From: Kamptonema sp. UHCC 0994
Lineage (GTDB): Bacteria > Cyanobacteriota > Cyanobacteriia > Cyanobacteriales > Microcoleaceae
Direction of reading: 5' to 3'
Length of the DNA: 43,528 bases
NCBI RefSeq assembly: GCF_029167235.1
Contig: NZ_JARFTR010000222.1
Coordinates: 1-43,528 of the forward strand
The notes beneath the pieces are model-generated. The model made no database searches. It was not told where the DNA came from and saw nothing but the letters and a program-made list of their open reading frames with translations. How positions within the stretch are numbered: position 1 is the stretch's first letter; each line of letters opens with the position of its first letter. A program made the translations under genes and the position numbers. Below, piece after piece: positions 18,314-29,973 of the stretch.

Positions 18314-21300
18314 ATGACAAATCTGATTTACACACCACAACCCAGCTTTACCTTGCCTGACCTAATCGAAATTCAGCGGGCATCATTTCGCTGGTTTCTA
18401 GAATCCGGCCTGATCGAAGAACTAGACAGCTTTTCCCCAATCAGCGACTACACCGGCAAACTAGAACTTCACTTCATGGGCAAAGACTTCAAACTCAAGC
18501 GGCCCAAATATGACGTAGACGAAGCCAAACGCCGGGATAGCACCTACGCCGTCCAGATGTACGTACCCACCCGCCTAATCAACAAAGAAACAGGCGAAAT
18601 CAAAGAAATGGAAGTCTTCATCGGCGACTTACCCTTGATGACAGAGCGCGGTACATTTATCATTAACGGCGCAGAGCGAGTCATAGTCAACCAAATCGTG
18701 CGATCGCCCGGAGTCTACTACAAATCCGAAACCGACAAAAACGGCCGCCGCAGCTACAACGCCTCCCTCATCCCCAACCGAGGCGCGTGGTTGAAATTTG
18801 AGACCGATAAAAACGACTTAGTATGGGTGCGAATCGACAAAACCCGCAAACTCTCAGCCCAAGTCTTGCTCAAGGCTCTAGGACTGAGTGACGGTGAAAT
18901 CCTCGACTCTTTGCGCCACCCCGAATACTTCCAGAAAACCATCGAAAAAGAAGGTCAGTTCGGGGAAGAAGAAGCCCTAATGGAACTCTATCGCAAGCTG
19001 CGACCGGGGGAACCTCCCACCGTCACGGGGGGAGAACAGTTGCTAAACTCCCGCTTCTTTGACCCCAAACGCTACGACCTCGGAAAAGTAGGGCGCTACA
19101 AACTGAATAAAAAATTGCGCCTCTCCGTTCCCGACACCATGCGCGTGCTCACTCCCCAAGATATTCTCTCTTGCGTGGATTATCTGATTAACTTGGAATT
19201 TGATATCGGTCAGACAGACGATATCGACCACTTAGGCAATCGACGGGTGCGATCGGTAGGCGAACTATTGCAAAACCAAGTCCGGGTTGGTCTTAACCGT
19301 TTAGAACGGATTATTCGGGAACGGATGACAGTTAGCGATGCCGAATCTCTGACTCCAGCTTCCCTGGTGAATCCCAAACCATTAGTAGCAGCAATTAAGG
19401 AATTTTTCGGGAGTTCCCAGCTATCGCAGTTCATGGATCAGACTAATCCCCTGGCAGAACTGACCCACAAACGCCGTCTTTCAGCCTTGGGCCCCGGCGG
19501 TTTGACCAGGGAAAGGGCGGGTTTTGCCGTCCGGGATATTCACCCTTCCCACTACGGCCGGATTTGCCCGATTGAAACGCCGGAAGGCCCCAATGCGGGT
19601 TTGATTGGTTCCTTGGCAACTCACGCGCGGGTGAATCCCTACGGATTTTTGGAAACGCCGTTTTATCCCGTAGAGAAAGGGCGAGTGTTGCGCGATCGCG
19701 CCCCTGCTTACATGACTGCGGATGAAGAAGATGACCTCCGCGTTGCCCCTGGTGACATTCGTACTGATGCTGAAGGCAACATTCAAGGGGATTCCGTACC
19801 CGTCCGCTATCGCCAGGAGTTCACGACTACAACTCCCATGCAGGTAGACTATGTGGCCGTGTCTCCCGTGCAGATTGTCTCTGTGGCAACTTCCCTGATT
19901 CCTTTCCTCGAACACGATGACGCGAACCGGGCGCTGATGGGTTCTAATATGCAGCGGCAAGCAGTACCTTTGTTATTACCAGAACGCCCCTTAGTGGGTA
20001 CTGGTTTAGAAGCTCAGGCGGCACGAGATTCGGGGATGGTGGTAGTTTCTAAGTTTGATGGGGAAGTTGTATATATTGATGCAACCAGGATTATTGTTAA
20101 AACGATTAAGCCTGGTGCTGCTGAGGAAGAGTTGCATTTTAGCATTCGCGACTACAGCGATTTGCGGCAGAAAAATCCCTATGCTTTTAAGGTAAAATAT
20201 GCCGGTTTTATTGAGTACGAACTTCAGAAATACCAGCGTTCCAACCAGGATACTTGTCTGAATCAGCGGCCGCTGATTTATGAAGGGGATTTTGTCGTGG
20301 CGGGGCAGGTATTGGCAGATGGCTCTTCTACGGAGGGAGCAGAGTTGGCTCTGGGTCACAATATCTTAGTAGTTTATATGCCTTGGGAAGGCTACAACTA
20401 TGAAGATGCAATGTTGATTTCTGAGCGGTTAGTTTATGAGGATGTTTATACTTCTATTCACATTGAGAAGTATGAAATTGAAGCTCGGCAAACTAAATTG
20501 GGGCCTGAAGAAATTACCCGCGAAATTCCGAATGTAGGGGAAGATTCCCTGCGTCAATTAGACGAACAAGGCATTATCCGTAAGGGGGCCTGGGTAGAAG
20601 CTAGCGATATTTTGGTGGGGAAAGTTACGCCCAAGGGAGAAAGCGACCAACCGCCAGAGGAGAAATTACTGCGGGCAATTTTCGGGGAGAAGGCCCGCGA
20701 TGTCCGAGATAATTCTCTGCGAGTTCCCAACGGGGAGAAGGGGCGCGTCGTGGACGTGCGGGTGTTTACGCGCGAACAGGGCGATGAATTGCCACCGGGG
20801 GCGAATATGGTGGTGCGGGTGTACGTGGCCCAGAAACGCAAGATCCAAGTGGGAGATAAGATGGCGGGGCGACACGGGAATAAAGGTATCGTCTCGCGGA
20901 TTTTGCCGAAGGAAGATATGCCTTATTTGCCCGATGGCCGGCCTGTAGATATTGTCCTCAATCCTTTGGGCGTACCGTCGCGGATGAACGTAGGCCAGAT
21001 TTTTGAATGCCTGTTGGGATGGGCGGGAGAGAATTTGGGCTTGCGGTTTAAGATCGTACCTTTTGATGAAATGCACGGGGCTGAGAAGTCGCGGGAAAGC
21101 GTACACGGGAAGTTACTAGAAGCGCGGGAGAAGACGGGTAAGGATTGGATTTTTGATGAAAATCATCCAGGGAAGTCTACAGTTTATGACGGACGAACTG
21201 GGGAGGCTTTCGATCGCCCGATTACTGTGGGAGTGGCTTATATGCTGAAGCTGGTTCACTTAGTTGATGATAAGATTCACGCGCGATCAACAGGGCCCTA

Positions 21301-21703
21301 TTCTTTGGTGACTCAACAACCTTTGGGTGGTAAAGCACAGCAGGGAGGTCAACGGTTTGGAGAGATGGAAGTATGGGCTCTGGAGGCCTTTGGGGCGGCT
21401 TATACTTTGCAGGAACTTTTAACTGTGAAGTCCGATGATATGCAGGGGCGCAATGAGGCGCTGAATGCGATCGTTAAGGGTAAGGCGATACCACGTCCTG
21501 GTACGCCGGAATCCTTTAAGGTGCTAATGCGCGAGTTGCAGTCTTTGTGTTTGGACATTGCCGTTCACAAGGTAGAGACTGCGGAAGATGGGTCTTCGCG
21601 AGATGCAGAGGTCGATTTGATGGCTGATGCTCTTGGGAGGCGATCGCCTTCTCGGCCTACTTACGAATCGATTTCTAGAGATGAAATTGAAGACGAAATG
21701 TAG
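18314..21703 (+). CDS. rpoB: RNA polymerase subunit beta
   Basis: An 1129-aa catalytic subunit of RNA polymerase. I choose the ATG (reads [20 protein letters not shown]), with GAGG about 7 nt upstream; the frame opens four codons earlier at a TTG. Landmarks in order: the protrusion and lobe, the rifampicin-pocket region ([31 protein letters not shown]), [20 protein letters not shown], the basic active-site segment [14 protein letters not shown], and the C-terminal clamp with [20 protein letters not shown]. The length matches the compact cyanobacterial form. The rifampicin region has no obvious resistance change that I can identify. It is first in the rpoB-rpoC1-rpoC2 cluster. Confidence 0.99.
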   Translation: MTNLIYTPQPSFTLPDLIEIQRASFRWFLESGLIEELDSFSPISDYTGKLELHFMGKDFKLKRPKYDVDEAKRRDSTYAVQMYVPTRLINKETGEIKEMEVFIGDLPLMTERGTFIINGAERVIVNQIVRSPGVYYKSETDKNGRRSYNASLIPNRGAWLKFETDKNDLVWVRIDKTRKLSAQVLLKALGLSDGEILDSLRHPEYFQKTIEKEGQFGEEEALMELYRKLRPGEPPTVTGGEQLLNSRFFDPKRYDLGKVGRYKLNKKLRLSVPDTMRVLTPQDILSCVDYLINLEFDIGQTDDIDHLGNRRVRSVGELLQNQVRVGLNRLERIIRERMTVSDAESLTPASLVNPKPLVAAIKEFFGSSQLSQFMDQTNPLAELTHKRRLSALGPGGLTRERAGFAVRDIHPSHYGRICPIETPEGPNAGLIGSLATHARVNPYGFLETPFYPVEKGRVLRDRAPAYMTADEEDDLRVAPGDIRTDAEGNIQGDSVPVRYRQEFTTTTPMQVDYVAVSPVQIVSVATSLIPFLEHDDANRALMGSNMQRQAVPLLLPERPLVGTGLEAQAARDSGMVVVSKFDGEVVYIDATRIIVKTIKPGAAEEELHFSIRDYSDLRQKNPYAFKVKYAGFIEYELQKYQRSNQDTCLNQRPLIYEGDFVVAGQVLADGSSTEGAELALGHNILVVYMPWEGYNYEDAMLISERLVYEDVYTSIHIEKYEIEARQTKLGPEEITREIPNVGEDSLRQLDEQGIIRKGAWVEASDILVGKVTPKGESDQPPEEKLLRAIFGEKARDVRDNSLRVPNGEKGRVVDVRVFTREQGDELPPGANMVVRVYVAQKRKIQVGDKMAGRHGNKGIVSRILPKEDMPYLPDGRPVDIVLNPLGVPSRMNVGQIFECLLGWAGENLGLRFKIVPFDEMHGAEKSRESVHGKLLEAREKTGKDWIFDENHPGKSTVYDGRTGEAFDRPITVGVAYMLKLVHLVDDKIHARSTGPYSLVTQQPLGGKAQQGGQRFGEMEVWALEAFGAAYTLQELLTVKSDDMQGRNEALNAIVKGKAIPRPGTPESFKVLMRELQSLCLDIAVHKVETAEDGSSRDAEVDLMADALGRRSPSRPTYESISRDEIEDEM

Positions 21704-21707
21704 AATA

Positions 21708-21746
21708 GTTAACAGTTAACAGTTAACTGTTAACTGTTAACTGTTA
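21708..21746. repeat. Heptamer array (GTTAACA/GTTAACT), self-complementary
   Basis: Five to six copies of GTTAACA turning into GTTAACT, so the left half pairs with the right half in a near-perfect hairpin. It begins 4 bp after the rpoB stop codon, inside the rpo operon. Confidence 0.9.
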
Positions 21747-21749
21747 GGT

Positions 21750-21816
21750 TTCGTAGTAGTAGCAACTTTAGTTGCTTGTCTTTCTAGAATTGAGCGACTA
21801 AAGTTACTAAGAGTTT
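21750..21816. repeat. Imperfect palindromic repeat in the rpoB-rpoC1 spacer
   Basis: TAGTAGCAACTTTAGTTGC on the left pairs imperfectly with GCGACTAAAGTTACTA on the right around TCTAGAATTGA. It looks like an interspersed palindromic repeat of filamentous cyanobacteria. It may act as an RNA processing or attenuation site between rpoB and rpoC1 (inference). Confidence 0.5.
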
Positions 21817-21875
21817 GATAGATGACAGCATTGTGAGTTTTTTTTAGTAATAACTCACAAATTTAAGGAGTAAAT

Positions 21876-23747
21876 ATGGCTAAATTAGAACAAAGATTTG
21901 ACTACGTTAAAATTGGGTTAGCTTCTCCAGAACGGATACGACAATGGGGAGAAAGAACATTACCAAATGGTCAAATTGTTGGAGAAATTATAAAACCAGA
22001 GACAATAAATTACAGAACATTAAAACCCGAAATGGACGGCCTATTCTGCGAGCGGATATTCGGGCCTGCAAAGGATTGGGAATGTCATTGCGGTAAATAT
22101 AAAAGAGTCAGACATAGAGGCATTGTCTGTGAAAGATGCGGTGTCGAAGTCACTGAATCCCGCGTCCGCCGTCACCGCATGGGCTTTATTAAATTAGCAG
22201 CTCCAGTTGCCCATGTTTGGTATCTGAAAGGGATTCCTAGTTACATGGCAATTCTATTAGATATGCCCTTGCGGGATGTCGAACAAATTGTCTATTTCAA
22301 CGCTTATGTTGTTCTCAACGCCGGTAATGCAGATAATCTTACCTACAAACAACTGCTGGCTGAAGATGCTTGGCTGGAAATCGAAGACCAACTCTACAGC
22401 GAAGACTCTGAATTGTCCGGCGTAGAAGTTGGCATCGGTGCAGAAGCATTGCAAACTTTACTGCAAAACATCAACTTAGAATCAGAAGCAGAACAGTTGC
22501 GAGAAGATATTGCCGGCGCAAAGGGTCAGAAACGGGCAAAACTAATTAAGCGCTTGCGAGTGATTGACAACTTCATTGCTACTGGCTCAAAACCAGAGTG
22601 GATGGTGTTATCTGTAGTTCCCGTCATTCCCCCCGATTTGCGGCCGATGGTGCAACTAGACGGGGGCCGATTTGCGACTAGCGACCTTAATGACCTCTAT
22701 CGTCGCGTAATTAATCGCAACAATCGCCTCGCCAGACTCCAAGAAATTCTCGCCCCAGAAATCATCATCCGCAACGAAAAGCGGATGCTGCAAGAGGCTG
22801 TGGACGCGCTGATTGATAATGGCCGCCGGGGACGCACAGTAGTGGGAGCAAATAATCGCCCGCTGAAATCCCTTTCAGACATCATTGAAGGTAAACAGGG
22901 GCGCTTCCGGCAGAACTTGCTAGGTAAACGGGTGGACTACTCTGGTCGTTCCGTAATCGTAGTCGGGCCAAAGCTGAAAATTCATCAATGCGGTTTGCCA
23001 AGGGAAATGGCGATCGAACTTTTCCAGCCTTTCGTCATCCACCGCTTAATCCGGCAAGGATTAGTCAACAATATCAAAGCAGCGAAAAAGTTGATCCAAC
23101 GCAGCGATCCTTCAGTGTGGGATGTGCTCGAAGAAGTGATCGAAGGCCATCCAGTGCTGCTTAACCGGGCTCCGACGCTTCACCGCTTAGGAATTCAAGC
23201 TTTTGAACCAATTTTGGTAGAAGGCAGAGCGATACAATTACACCCCTTAGTCTGTCCCGCCTTCAACGCTGACTTTGATGGCGACCAAATGGCCGTTCAC
23301 GTACCTTTATCCCTGGAATCCCAGGCAGAGGCAAGGCTGCTGATGCTGGCATCTAATAATATCTTGTCACCAGCGACAGGACGGCCGATTGTAACGCCTT
23401 CTCAGGATATGGTGCTGGGGTGCTACTACTTGACAGCGGAAAATCCCCAGGCCCAAAAAGGGGCAGGTCGTTATTTCGCTAATTTTAACGATGCAGTTAT
23501 TGCCTACGAACAGGGAATAATTCATCTCCATTCTTACGTCTGGGTACGCTTTGACGGAGAAGTGGAAAATGTAGAGGCGGAGGGCGATCCGAAGGTGGAA
23601 ACTTTGGCCAACGGTAGTGTGAGTAAGGAGTACAAGTTCCGCCGAGTGCGGGAGGATAAAGATGGGGTGATGCTTTCTCAATACATCCGCACGACGGCGG
23701 GGAGAATTATTTACCACCAAACAATTCAATCGGCAATTAATAGTTAA
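21876..23747 (+). CDS. rpoC1: RNA polymerase subunit gamma (N-terminal part of beta-prime)
   Basis: The 623-aa N-terminal half of beta-prime, separate from rpoC2 as in all cyanobacteria and plastids. The zinc-binding motif ([20 protein letters not shown]) lies near residue 70. The active-site loop with the three Mg2+-binding Asp residues is [12 protein letters not shown]. The bridge to the clamp includes [22 protein letters not shown] lies 6 nt before the ATG, a strong ribosome-binding site. The C-terminus ends at QSAINS where the split family normally ends; the stop codon leads straight into a GGCTAAT array. Confidence 0.99.
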   Translation: MAKLEQRFDYVKIGLASPERIRQWGERTLPNGQIVGEIIKPETINYRTLKPEMDGLFCERIFGPAKDWECHCGKYKRVRHRGIVCERCGVEVTESRVRRHRMGFIKLAAPVAHVWYLKGIPSYMAILLDMPLRDVEQIVYFNAYVVLNAGNADNLTYKQLLAEDAWLEIEDQLYSEDSELSGVEVGIGAEALQTLLQNINLESEAEQLREDIAGAKGQKRAKLIKRLRVIDNFIATGSKPEWMVLSVVPVIPPDLRPMVQLDGGRFATSDLNDLYRRVINRNNRLARLQEILAPEIIIRNEKRMLQEAVDALIDNGRRGRTVVGANNRPLKSLSDIIEGKQGRFRQNLLGKRVDYSGRSVIVVGPKLKIHQCGLPREMAIELFQPFVIHRLIRQGLVNNIKAAKKLIQRSDPSVWDVLEEVIEGHPVLLNRAPTLHRLGIQAFEPILVEGRAIQLHPLVCPAFNADFDGDQMAVHVPLSLESQAEARLLMLASNNILSPATGRPIVTPSQDMVLGCYYLTAENPQAQKGAGRYFANFNDAVIAYEQGIIHLHSYVWVRFDGEVENVEAEGDPKVETLANGSVSKEYKFRRVREDKDGVMLSQYIRTTAGRIIYHQTIQSAINS

Positions 23748-23785
23748 CGGCTAATGGCTAATGGCTAATGGCTAATGGCTAATGG
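23748..23785. repeat. Heptamer array (GGCTAAT)n after rpoC1
   Basis: Five copies of GGCTAAT beginning at the rpoC1 stop codon. The same heptamer occurs in short form at the end of the ABC binding-protein gene (42258-42283). Confidence 0.9.
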
Positions 23786-23835
23786 TAAGAAAAAGTTGTG
23801 AGTTAAAGATTTAATTTCATAGCTGATATGTACCA

Positions 23836-23917
23836 AATTAGCAATTAGCAATTAGCAATTAGCAATTAGCAATTAGCAATTAGCAATTAGCAATTAGCAA
23901 TTAGCAATTAGCAATTA
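23836..23917. repeat. Heptamer array (ATTAGCA)n before rpoC2
   Basis: About 11-12 perfect copies of ATTAGCA, the same unit as at 26-157, ending about 15 bp before the rpoC2 start codon. Together with the GGCTAAT array it makes up most of the 185-bp spacer inside the operon. Confidence 0.92.
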
Positions 23918-23932
23918 ATAACAGGAAAGATA

Positions 23933-26900
23933 ATGGCAGACAACAAAGTGATTTTTCGCAACCGTGTTGTGGATAAGGGTCAGCTCAAGAAATTGATTTC
24001 TTGGTCATTCACTCACTGCGGAACAGCGCGGACGGCAACTCTGGCAGACCGACTCAAGGATTTGGGTTTCCGGTACGCGACTAGAGCGGGGGTTTCTATT
24101 AGTGTGGATGACTTGGTGGTACCACCGTCGAAGCGATCGCTAATTGAAGCAGCCGAAGAAGAAATTCGCACAGCGGAAACTCGCTATACAAGGGGAGAAA
24201 TTACGGAAGTAGAGCGGTTCCAGAAAGTAATTGATACTTGGAATAGCACTTCTGAAGACCTCAAGGATGAAGTTGTCAAGAATTTCCGGGCTTCCGATCC
24301 CCTGAATTCTGTTTATATGATGGCTTTCTCTGGGGCGCGGGGCAACATCTCCCAGGTGCGGCAATTAGTAGGAATGCGGGGTTTGATGGCAGACCCGCAA
24401 GGGGAAATCATCGACTTGCCGATTAAGACTAATTTCCGGGAAGGTTTAACTGTCACGGAGTATATTATTTCCTCCTACGGCGCACGGAAAGGATTGGTGG
24501 ATACGGCATTGCGGACGGCGGATTCGGGTTATTTAACGCGCCGACTGGTGGATGTTTCCCAAGATGTGATTGTCAGAGAATTTGACTGCGGGACAACGCG
24601 ATCGCTGCGAGTCCGTCCCATGTCTGACGGTCAGAAAATATTGATTCCCCTCAGAGACAGGCTATTTGGACGGGTACTGGCCGCCGATGCGATCGACCCA
24701 AAAACAGGAAAACCTGTCAAAGCTGGAGAATTATCGGCAGTTCGCAACCAAGCCTGTGATGAAGAGTTAGCGGTAGCTATAGATAAAAGTGGATTATCTG
24801 AGGTGATGGTGCGATCGCCCCTGACTTGCGAATCAACGCGGTCAGTTTGTCAGCATTGTTATGGTTGGTCGTTAGCCCACGCTGGGATGGTGGATTTGGG
24901 AGAAGCGATCGGGATTATTGCCGCGCAGTCGATTGGAGAACCGGGAACCCAGTTAACCATGCGGACGTTCCACACAGGCGGTGTATTTACTGGGGAAGTC
25001 GCCAAACAAGAAAGAGCCGAATTTGCTGGGACTGTCAGCTTTCAGGATTTGCGCGTCCGTCCTTTCCGTACCCGACACGGGGAAGACGCATTTGTGGCAG
25101 AAAATAATGGCTTGTTAGTGCTGACTGGGGAAGCGGGCAGCGGTCAAGGTAAAAAAGCGACTAAAGCTACTAAAGTGGCGATCGCCGTCGTCCAAGGTTC
25201 GACCCTAATGGTCAAAGATGGGGCAACGGTAAAACCAGGAGACTTCTTAGCGGAAGTACCTCTAGGCGGTCGGGCGGCCCGAAAAACTACGGAAAAAGTG
25301 ACTAAAGACGTAGCGACGGATTTAGCTGGCGAAGTCAAATTCGATGGCGTAGTCCCAGAAGAAAAAACCGACCGCCAAGGAAACACCACCCGCATTGCCT
25401 CTAGGGGTGGTTTGATTTGGATTTTATCGGGTTCGGCCTATAACTTACCGCCATCTGCCGAACCAGCGGTCAAAAATGGCGATCGCATTAAATCTGGCGG
25501 CGTACTCGCTCAAACTAAGCTAGTTTCAGAACATGGCGGCTTGGTGCGGATAGCTGACCAACGGGAAATCGAAATTATCACCGCTTCGGTACTTCTAGAC
25601 CGGGCAAAAGTACGGGTAGAAAGTGCCGGAGGCCGCGACCACTATACGATTGAAACCATCGGCGATGAAGAAAATGCCGCAGGTTCTAAAGTACAGCGGT
25701 TTTCGCTCTTAGCTACTCCCGGCTCTAAGGTACAAAATGGGGAAGTTGTCGCTGAGTTAATGGACGATACTTACCGTACCGCCACTGGTGGAATTATCAA
25801 ATATGCCGGTGTGGAAGTACACAAGCGCGGTAAGGCAAAGCTGGGCTATGAAGTAGTCAAAGGCGGCACTTTACTCTGGGTTCCCGAAGAGTGCCACGAG
25901 GTAAATAAAGATATTTCCCTGCTGTTAGTAGAAGACGGTCAATACGTTGAAGCTGGAGCAGAAGTAGTCAAAGATATTTTCTGCCAAACTAACGGCGTAG
26001 TCGAGGTGATGCAGAAAAATGACATCCTCCGTGAAATTGTGATTAAACCAGGGGAACTGCACTTAATTGATGGCCCCGTTGGAACTCTGGCCGAAGGGAA
26101 GATTGTCAATCCCGGCACTGAAGTCATTCCGGGCTTAATTGCCCAAGAACTGAGGTATGCCGAGTATGTGGAAACTACTGAAGGGCCCGCATTATTATTG
26201 CGGCCAGTAGTAGAGTTTCCCGTTCCCGATCGTCCTAGCGTACCTTCTCAAACTGCGATCAGCGAATCTATTGCCCTCCGCGCCGTACAACGCCTGCCTT
26301 ATAAAGATGGGGAACGGGTAAAATCCGTAGATGGGCTGGAGTTATTGCGGACGCAGTTAGTGCTGGAAATTGGTAACGATGCCCCCTACTTAGCAGCGGA
26401 TATTGAACTGTTGCCCGATGAAGAAGAACCGGGGTCAATGCGTTTGCAACTGGTGATTCTGGAATCTCTGGCAATTCGGCGAGATGCGATCGCTGATCCT
26501 ACTCAAGGCAGCACCAATACGGGGCTACTCGTCAAAGATGGTGATGTGATCGCACCGGGGGCCGTTGTAGCGCGGACGGAGATTCTCTGTAAAGAAACTG
26601 GGGAAATTCGCGGTATTCGCGGACGGAGTAACGAGCCTGTACGTCGGATTTTAATCGTCCGCGATGCCGATTTGATGTCGATTGAGGTTTCTGGGACTCT
26701 GGCAATACAACCGGGTTCTCTGGTAGTAGCTGGTGCGGAAATTGCACCGTCGGTGTTTATCGAAGAATCTGGACAGGTGATTTCTGTTGAGGCAATAGCG
26801 AGTGGGAACGAAGATGCAGCATCGGCCGTGTCTGTGCCCAAGCACCGTTTAACTATGCGAATTGCTAGACCTTATCGGGTTTCCAATGGTGCTGTACTCC

Positions 26901-28039
26901 ACGTCCAAGACGGGGATTTAGTACAACGGGGCGATAACTTAGTGATTCTGGTCTTTGAACGGGCGAAGACGGGGGATATCATCCAGGGTTTGCCTCGGAT
27001 TGAAGAGTTACTGGAAGCCCGGAAGCCGAAGGAAGCCTGTATTTTGGCTAAGCGGGCTGGTGTTGCTCAGGTCGATATGGATGAAGACGGGGCAGGTATG
27101 AAGGTAATTGAGGATGATGGTCGGATTGAAGATTATCCGATGTTACCTGGTCAGAATGTGGTGGTGTCTGAGGGGCAACGGGTGGAGGCTGCCGATCCTT
27201 TGACTGATGGCCCTGCGAATCCCCATGAGATTGTGGATATTTTCTTCTCGGCTCTCAAGGAGCGCGGAGCTTCTACTTGGGATGCTGCTTTGTTGAGTTT
27301 CCAGCAGGTGCAGGCGTTTTTGGTGAATGGGGTGCAGGAGGTTTATCAATCTCAGGGGATTGATATTTCTGATAAGCACATTGAGGTGATTGTGCGCCAG
27401 ATGACGAATAAGGTGCGGATTGATGATGGCGGCGATACTACTATGTTGCCAGGGGAGTTGGTGGAGTTACGGCAGGTGGAACAGGTGAATGAGGCGATGA
27501 GTATTACTGGCGGTGCGCCGGCGGATTATACTCCCGTGTTGCTGGGGATTACTAAGGCTTCGCTGAATACTGATTCGTTTATCTCTGCTGCTTCCTTCCA
27601 GGAGACTACGCGGGTGCTGACTGAGGCGGCGATTGAGGGTAAATCTGACTGGCTGCGGGGCCTGAAGGAGAATGTGATTATTGGGCGGTTGATTCCGGCG
27701 GGGACTGGATTTAATGCTTATGAGGATTCTCTGAATGCCGATCTGGCTTACGATGCTGGGGTATTTGATGAGGTGTCTGAGGGGGTTGAGGATGTGGTTC
27801 TAGACGATCGCATTGCTCGTCGCGCTTATACTTCTGACCGCAGTTTCGATGTTAAAACTGCTGCGGAGGATGATGTTGATGTTGATATTGATGTTGACAT
27901 TGATGAGGATGATGATGATTTTGAGGAGGAGGCGATCGTTATTGATGATGAATTAGAAGAGGGTGCTGAGGATGCGATCTCTTCAATCATGGAGGATGAT
28001 GACATGATTGGCTATGATTTTGATGAGGATGAAGATTAA
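23933..28039 (+). CDS. rpoC2: RNA polymerase subunit beta-prime (C-terminal part)
   Basis: A 1368-aa C-terminal half of beta-prime, carrying the bridge helix and trigger loop and the large cyanobacterial insertion in between. The N-terminus ([20 protein letters not shown]) is typical. Four Cys that complete a zinc site lie in [11 protein letters not shown] and [16 protein letters not shown]. The trigger-loop region is [20 protein letters not shown]. The insertion (residues about 350-950) is built of repeated sandwich-barrel units containing VKDG or VQDG motifs. The C-terminal domain ends with [19 protein letters not shown]. The last 60 residues are almost wholly Asp/Glu, a feature that differs in length between strains. 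AGGAAAG precedes the ATG. Confidence 0.99.
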   Translation: MADNKVIFRNRVVDKGQLKKLISWSFTHCGTARTATLADRLKDLGFRYATRAGVSISVDDLVVPPSKRSLIEAAEEEIRTAETRYTRGEITEVERFQKVIDTWNSTSEDLKDEVVKNFRASDPLNSVYMMAFSGARGNISQVRQLVGMRGLMADPQGEIIDLPIKTNFREGLTVTEYIISSYGARKGLVDTALRTADSGYLTRRLVDVSQDVIVREFDCGTTRSLRVRPMSDGQKILIPLRDRLFGRVLAADAIDPKTGKPVKAGELSAVRNQACDEELAVAIDKSGLSEVMVRSPLTCESTRSVCQHCYGWSLAHAGMVDLGEAIGIIAAQSIGEPGTQLTMRTFHTGGVFTGEVAKQERAEFAGTVSFQDLRVRPFRTRHGEDAFVAENNGLLVLTGEAGSGQGKKATKATKVAIAVVQGSTLMVKDGATVKPGDFLAEVPLGGRAARKTTEKVTKDVATDLAGEVKFDGVVPEEKTDRQGNTTRIASRGGLIWILSGSAYNLPPSAEPAVKNGDRIKSGGVLAQTKLVSEHGGLVRIADQREIEIITASVLLDRAKVRVESAGGRDHYTIETIGDEENAAGSKVQRFSLLATPGSKVQNGEVVAELMDDTYRTATGGIIKYAGVEVHKRGKAKLGYEVVKGGTLLWVPEECHEVNKDISLLLVEDGQYVEAGAEVVKDIFCQTNGVVEVMQKNDILREIVIKPGELHLIDGPVGTLAEGKIVNPGTEVIPGLIAQELRYAEYVETTEGPALLLRPVVEFPVPDRPSVPSQTAISESIALRAVQRLPYKDGERVKSVDGLELLRTQLVLEIGNDAPYLAADIELLPDEEEPGSMRLQLVILESLAIRRDAIADPTQGSTNTGLLVKDGDVIAPGAVVARTEILCKETGEIRGIRGRSNEPVRRILIVRDADLMSIEVSGTLAIQPGSLVVAGAEIAPSVFIEESGQVISVEAIASGNEDAASAVSVPKHRLTMRIARPYRVSNGAVLHVQDGDLVQRGDNLVILVFERAKTGDIIQGLPRIEELLEARKPKEACILAKRAGVAQVDMDEDGAGMKVIEDDGRIEDYPMLPGQNVVVSEGQRVEAADPLTDGPANPHEIVDIFFSALKERGASTWDAALLSFQQVQAFLVNGVQEVYQSQGIDISDKHIEVIVRQMTNKVRIDDGGDTTMLPGELVELRQVEQVNEAMSITGGAPADYTPVLLGITKASLNTDSFISAASFQETTRVLTEAAIEGKSDWLRGLKENVIIGRLIPAGTGFNAYEDSLNADLAYDAGVFDEVSEGVEDVVLDDRIARRAYTSDRSFDVKTAAEDDVDVDIDVDIDEDDDDFEEEAIVIDDELEEGAEDAISSIMEDDDMIGYDFDEDED

Positions 28040-28040
28040 A

Positions 28041-28085
28041 TGGTTAACGGTTAACGGTTAACAGTTAACAGTTAACCGTTAACCA
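28041..28085. terminator. Heptamer-based perfect hairpin between convergent rpoC2 and deg genes
   Basis: TGGTTAACGGTTAAC at 28041-28055 pairs perfectly with GTTAACCGTTAACCA at 28071-28085. It is made of GTTAACG/GTTAACA/GTTAACC heptamers and lies between the convergent stop codons of rpoC2 and the Deg protease gene. It could act as a bidirectional terminator, but there is no T tract. Confidence 0.45.
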
Positions 28086-28096
28086 TTAACTATTAA

Positions 28097-29326
28097 CTAT
28101 TTAAGTTGTGCCGTTGTGACGTAAATTTCTTTTGTTAGGTCAAGGCGGCGCACTTTTAGTTTGAGAGTTTGACCAACTTTGCTATTTTCTACGATGTTTT
28201 GTATCTGAGCGGCGCTAGTCACAGATTCGTTATCAATTCCGACTATGACATCGCCACTGCGAATTCCCGCTTTCAGAGCGGGGGTATCTGGCATAACTCG
28301 CATGACAAGTACGCCATTGATTTCTAACACTCTAAAGGGAGCGTTAGGGTCAGTGTTATTTTCTCTGGCGATTTCTGGGGTCAGCGTGACCATTTGGATG
28401 CCTAGAAAGGGGTGGCTGACTTCTTCTCCTTTGGCTAACTGGACAATAATTGTTTTTGCTTTATTAATGGGGATAGCAAAGCCGATTCCCATCGCATCAG
28501 GGCGAATGGCTGTGTTGATGCCGATTACTTCTCCAGACTCATTGAGGAGGGGGCCACCGGAGTTGCCGGGGTTGATGGCTGCGTCGGTTTGAATGAAGTC
28601 GAGCCGTTTGTCGGGGATACCGACGGCTGCGGATGAGCGTTTGAGGGTGCTGATGATGCCGAGGGTTACGGTGTTGTCAAATCCGAGGGGGTTGCCTACG
28701 GCGATCGCCCAGTCTCCTACTTGTACAGCGTCGGAGTCTCCTAAGCTAGCAATGGGTAAGTTGCTGCTGGGGGTGGTGATTTTAACGGCGGCTAAGTCTG
28801 TGATTTCGTCAGTGCCTAGTACCTTCCCTGTATAGGTGGTACCGTCGTTTAAGGTGACTGTTACTTTATCTGCGCGATCGACTACGTGGGCGTTTGTCAG
28901 TACGATTCCACTTCGATCGATGATGAAGCCGGAACCTTGACCGCGTAAGCGCTCTGAGCGGGGAATTTGGGAGCGTAAGTCGTCTCCAAAAAAGCGCCCG
29001 AATAAGGGATCGTCGTAAAATCGGTCGAGGGAACGAGTGACTGTACGCTCGGTGTCAATCCTGACTACGGCTGGCCCTACTCGCTTTACGGCTGCGGCGA
29101 CGAAACTCCCATGAGTTTCTGGCTGTGGGGAACTTTGGAGTGCAACTTGCGTTGCAGGTAATATTTGCTGGCTAGAGCTAGGTAGATCGGGGAGAGTTGC
29201 AGCGATCGCTAGTTCTGGTGGTAAGCTGAAGCTAATCGTGGCGATCGCGACGGAAAATGCCACTACCAACAGACGGGTAATAATTTGGGCGCAAAGCGGC
29301 GGCTGTGAAAACTTTAAAAATCCCAT
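28097..29326 (-). CDS. Deg/HtrA-family serine protease with PDZ domain
   Basis: A 409-aa periplasmic or lumen-side trypsin-like protease of the HhoA/HhoB/HtrA type, acting in protein quality control under heat or light stress. There is an N-terminal signal-anchor (about residues 15-43, ending AIAA). The catalytic triad is visible: His147 (LTNAHVVD), Asp177 (EITDLAAVKI), Ser256 (NPGNSGGPLLN). One PDZ domain follows (about 305-405, with SGDVIVGIDNESV). One PDZ fits all three cyanobacterial paralogues, so I give no symbol. The start codons of this gene and the InrS-like gene are separated by only 30 bp, implying overlapping divergent promoters. Confidence 0.93.
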   Translation of the reverse strand: MGFLKFSQPPLCAQIITRLLVVAFSVAIATISFSLPPELAIAATLPDLPSSSQQILPATQVALQSSPQPETHGSFVAAAVKRVGPAVVRIDTERTVTRSLDRFYDDPLFGRFFGDDLRSQIPRSERLRGQGSGFIIDRSGIVLTNAHVVDRADKVTVTLNDGTTYTGKVLGTDEITDLAAVKITTPSSNLPIASLGDSDAVQVGDWAIAVGNPLGFDNTVTLGIISTLKRSSAAVGIPDKRLDFIQTDAAINPGNSGGPLLNESGEVIGINTAIRPDAMGIGFAIPINKAKTIIVQLAKGEEVSHPFLGIQMVTLTPEIARENNTDPNAPFRVLEINGVLVMRVMPDTPALKAGIRSGDVIVGIDNESVTSAAQIQNIVENSKVGQTLKLKVRRLDLTKEIYVTTAQLK

Positions 29327-29356
29327 AGCTTAAATTTCACTTATTGACAAACTAGC

Positions 29357-29710
29357 ATGGTTTTATCTAATCGAGACACAGACCAACACTCGGAAGCAGA
29401 AAAACACCATCATCATCACAGTCATTCTGCTCATCCTCACGTTCACAATGAAGAATCTCTCCGTCGGATAGTGAATAGGCTTTCTCGGATTGAGGGACAC
29501 ATTCGGGGTGTTAAGACAATGGTACAGGAAAGTCGTCCCTGTCCTGAAGTGCTAATACAGATTGCTGCTGTTCGAGGGGCCTTAGATCGAGTGGCGCGGA
29601 TTATTCTGGACGAGCATTTAACTGAGTGTATTGGTAGAGCCGCTAAGGAGGGTAATATTGAAACTGAGATTGAAGAACTTAAAGCGGCTTTGGATCGATT
29701 TTTACCTTAA
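29357..29710 (+). CDS. CsoR/RcnR-family metal-sensing repressor, InrS-like
   Basis: A 117-aa helical DNA-binding regulator (DUF156). The core is RRIVNRLSRIEGHIRGVKTM...RPCPEVLIQIAAVRGALDR. Candidate metal ligands are His30, Cys62, His87 and Cys91; the spacings (32, 25 and 4) equal those of His21, Cys53, His78 and Cys82 in the nickel sensor InrS of Synechocystis. A His-rich N-terminus (ten His between residues 11 and 30) also fits a nickel or copper role. InrS represses a nickel exporter; no exporter gene is adjacent here, so the target is unknown. TTGACA lies 8 nt before the ATG, too close to be this gene's -35 unless the true start is further in. Confidence 0.88.
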   Translation: MVLSNRDTDQHSEAEKHHHHHSHSAHPHVHNEESLRRIVNRLSRIEGHIRGVKTMVQESRPCPEVLIQIAAVRGALDRVARIILDEHLTECIGRAAKEGNIETEIEELKAALDRFLP

Positions 29711-29734
29711 TTCTATTAGCAATCAGTCTGAGAT

Positions 29735-29944
29735 TTAATCTACAACTTTAATAGAACCCTGACGCAGACTTTCAAACATCCTATTGATAGAGTTTTGTTC
29801 TTCAGAACTCAGAAAATCTTTCGCCAATAGCATTGACATCAATCGTCGCTGGTCGGTACGAGTAATTTTACGAGTAGAAAATATTTGTAACACTATTTGC
29901 TCGATACTGAGTTGGGGAAAGCTGATTTGAGCTATCATCATCAT
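29735..29944 (-). CDS. Small conserved cyanobacterial protein of unknown function
   Basis: A 69-aa acidic/basic mixed helical protein. The segment TRTDQRRLMSMLLAKDFLSS then EEQNSINRMFESLRQGSIKVVD looks like a short protein I recall as common in cyanobacterial genomes, always without known function; this recollection has not been checked by a search. There is no membrane segment or Cys. Three Met codons open the frame, so the exact start is uncertain. It is convergent with the InrS-like gene, 24 bp apart. A MITE-like element lies directly upstream. Confidence 0.65.
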   Translation of the reverse strand: MMMIAQISFPQLSIEQIVLQIFSTRKITRTDQRRLMSMLLAKDFLSSEEQNSINRMFESLRQGSIKVVD

Positions 29945-29973
29945 TTGGGGAACTCAACACTATCAGTATCGGT

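Noticed and set aside
29344-29349. TTGACA as a -35 box for the InrS-like gene
   Set aside because: It is 8 nt from the ATG, so the -10 box would fall within the coding region.
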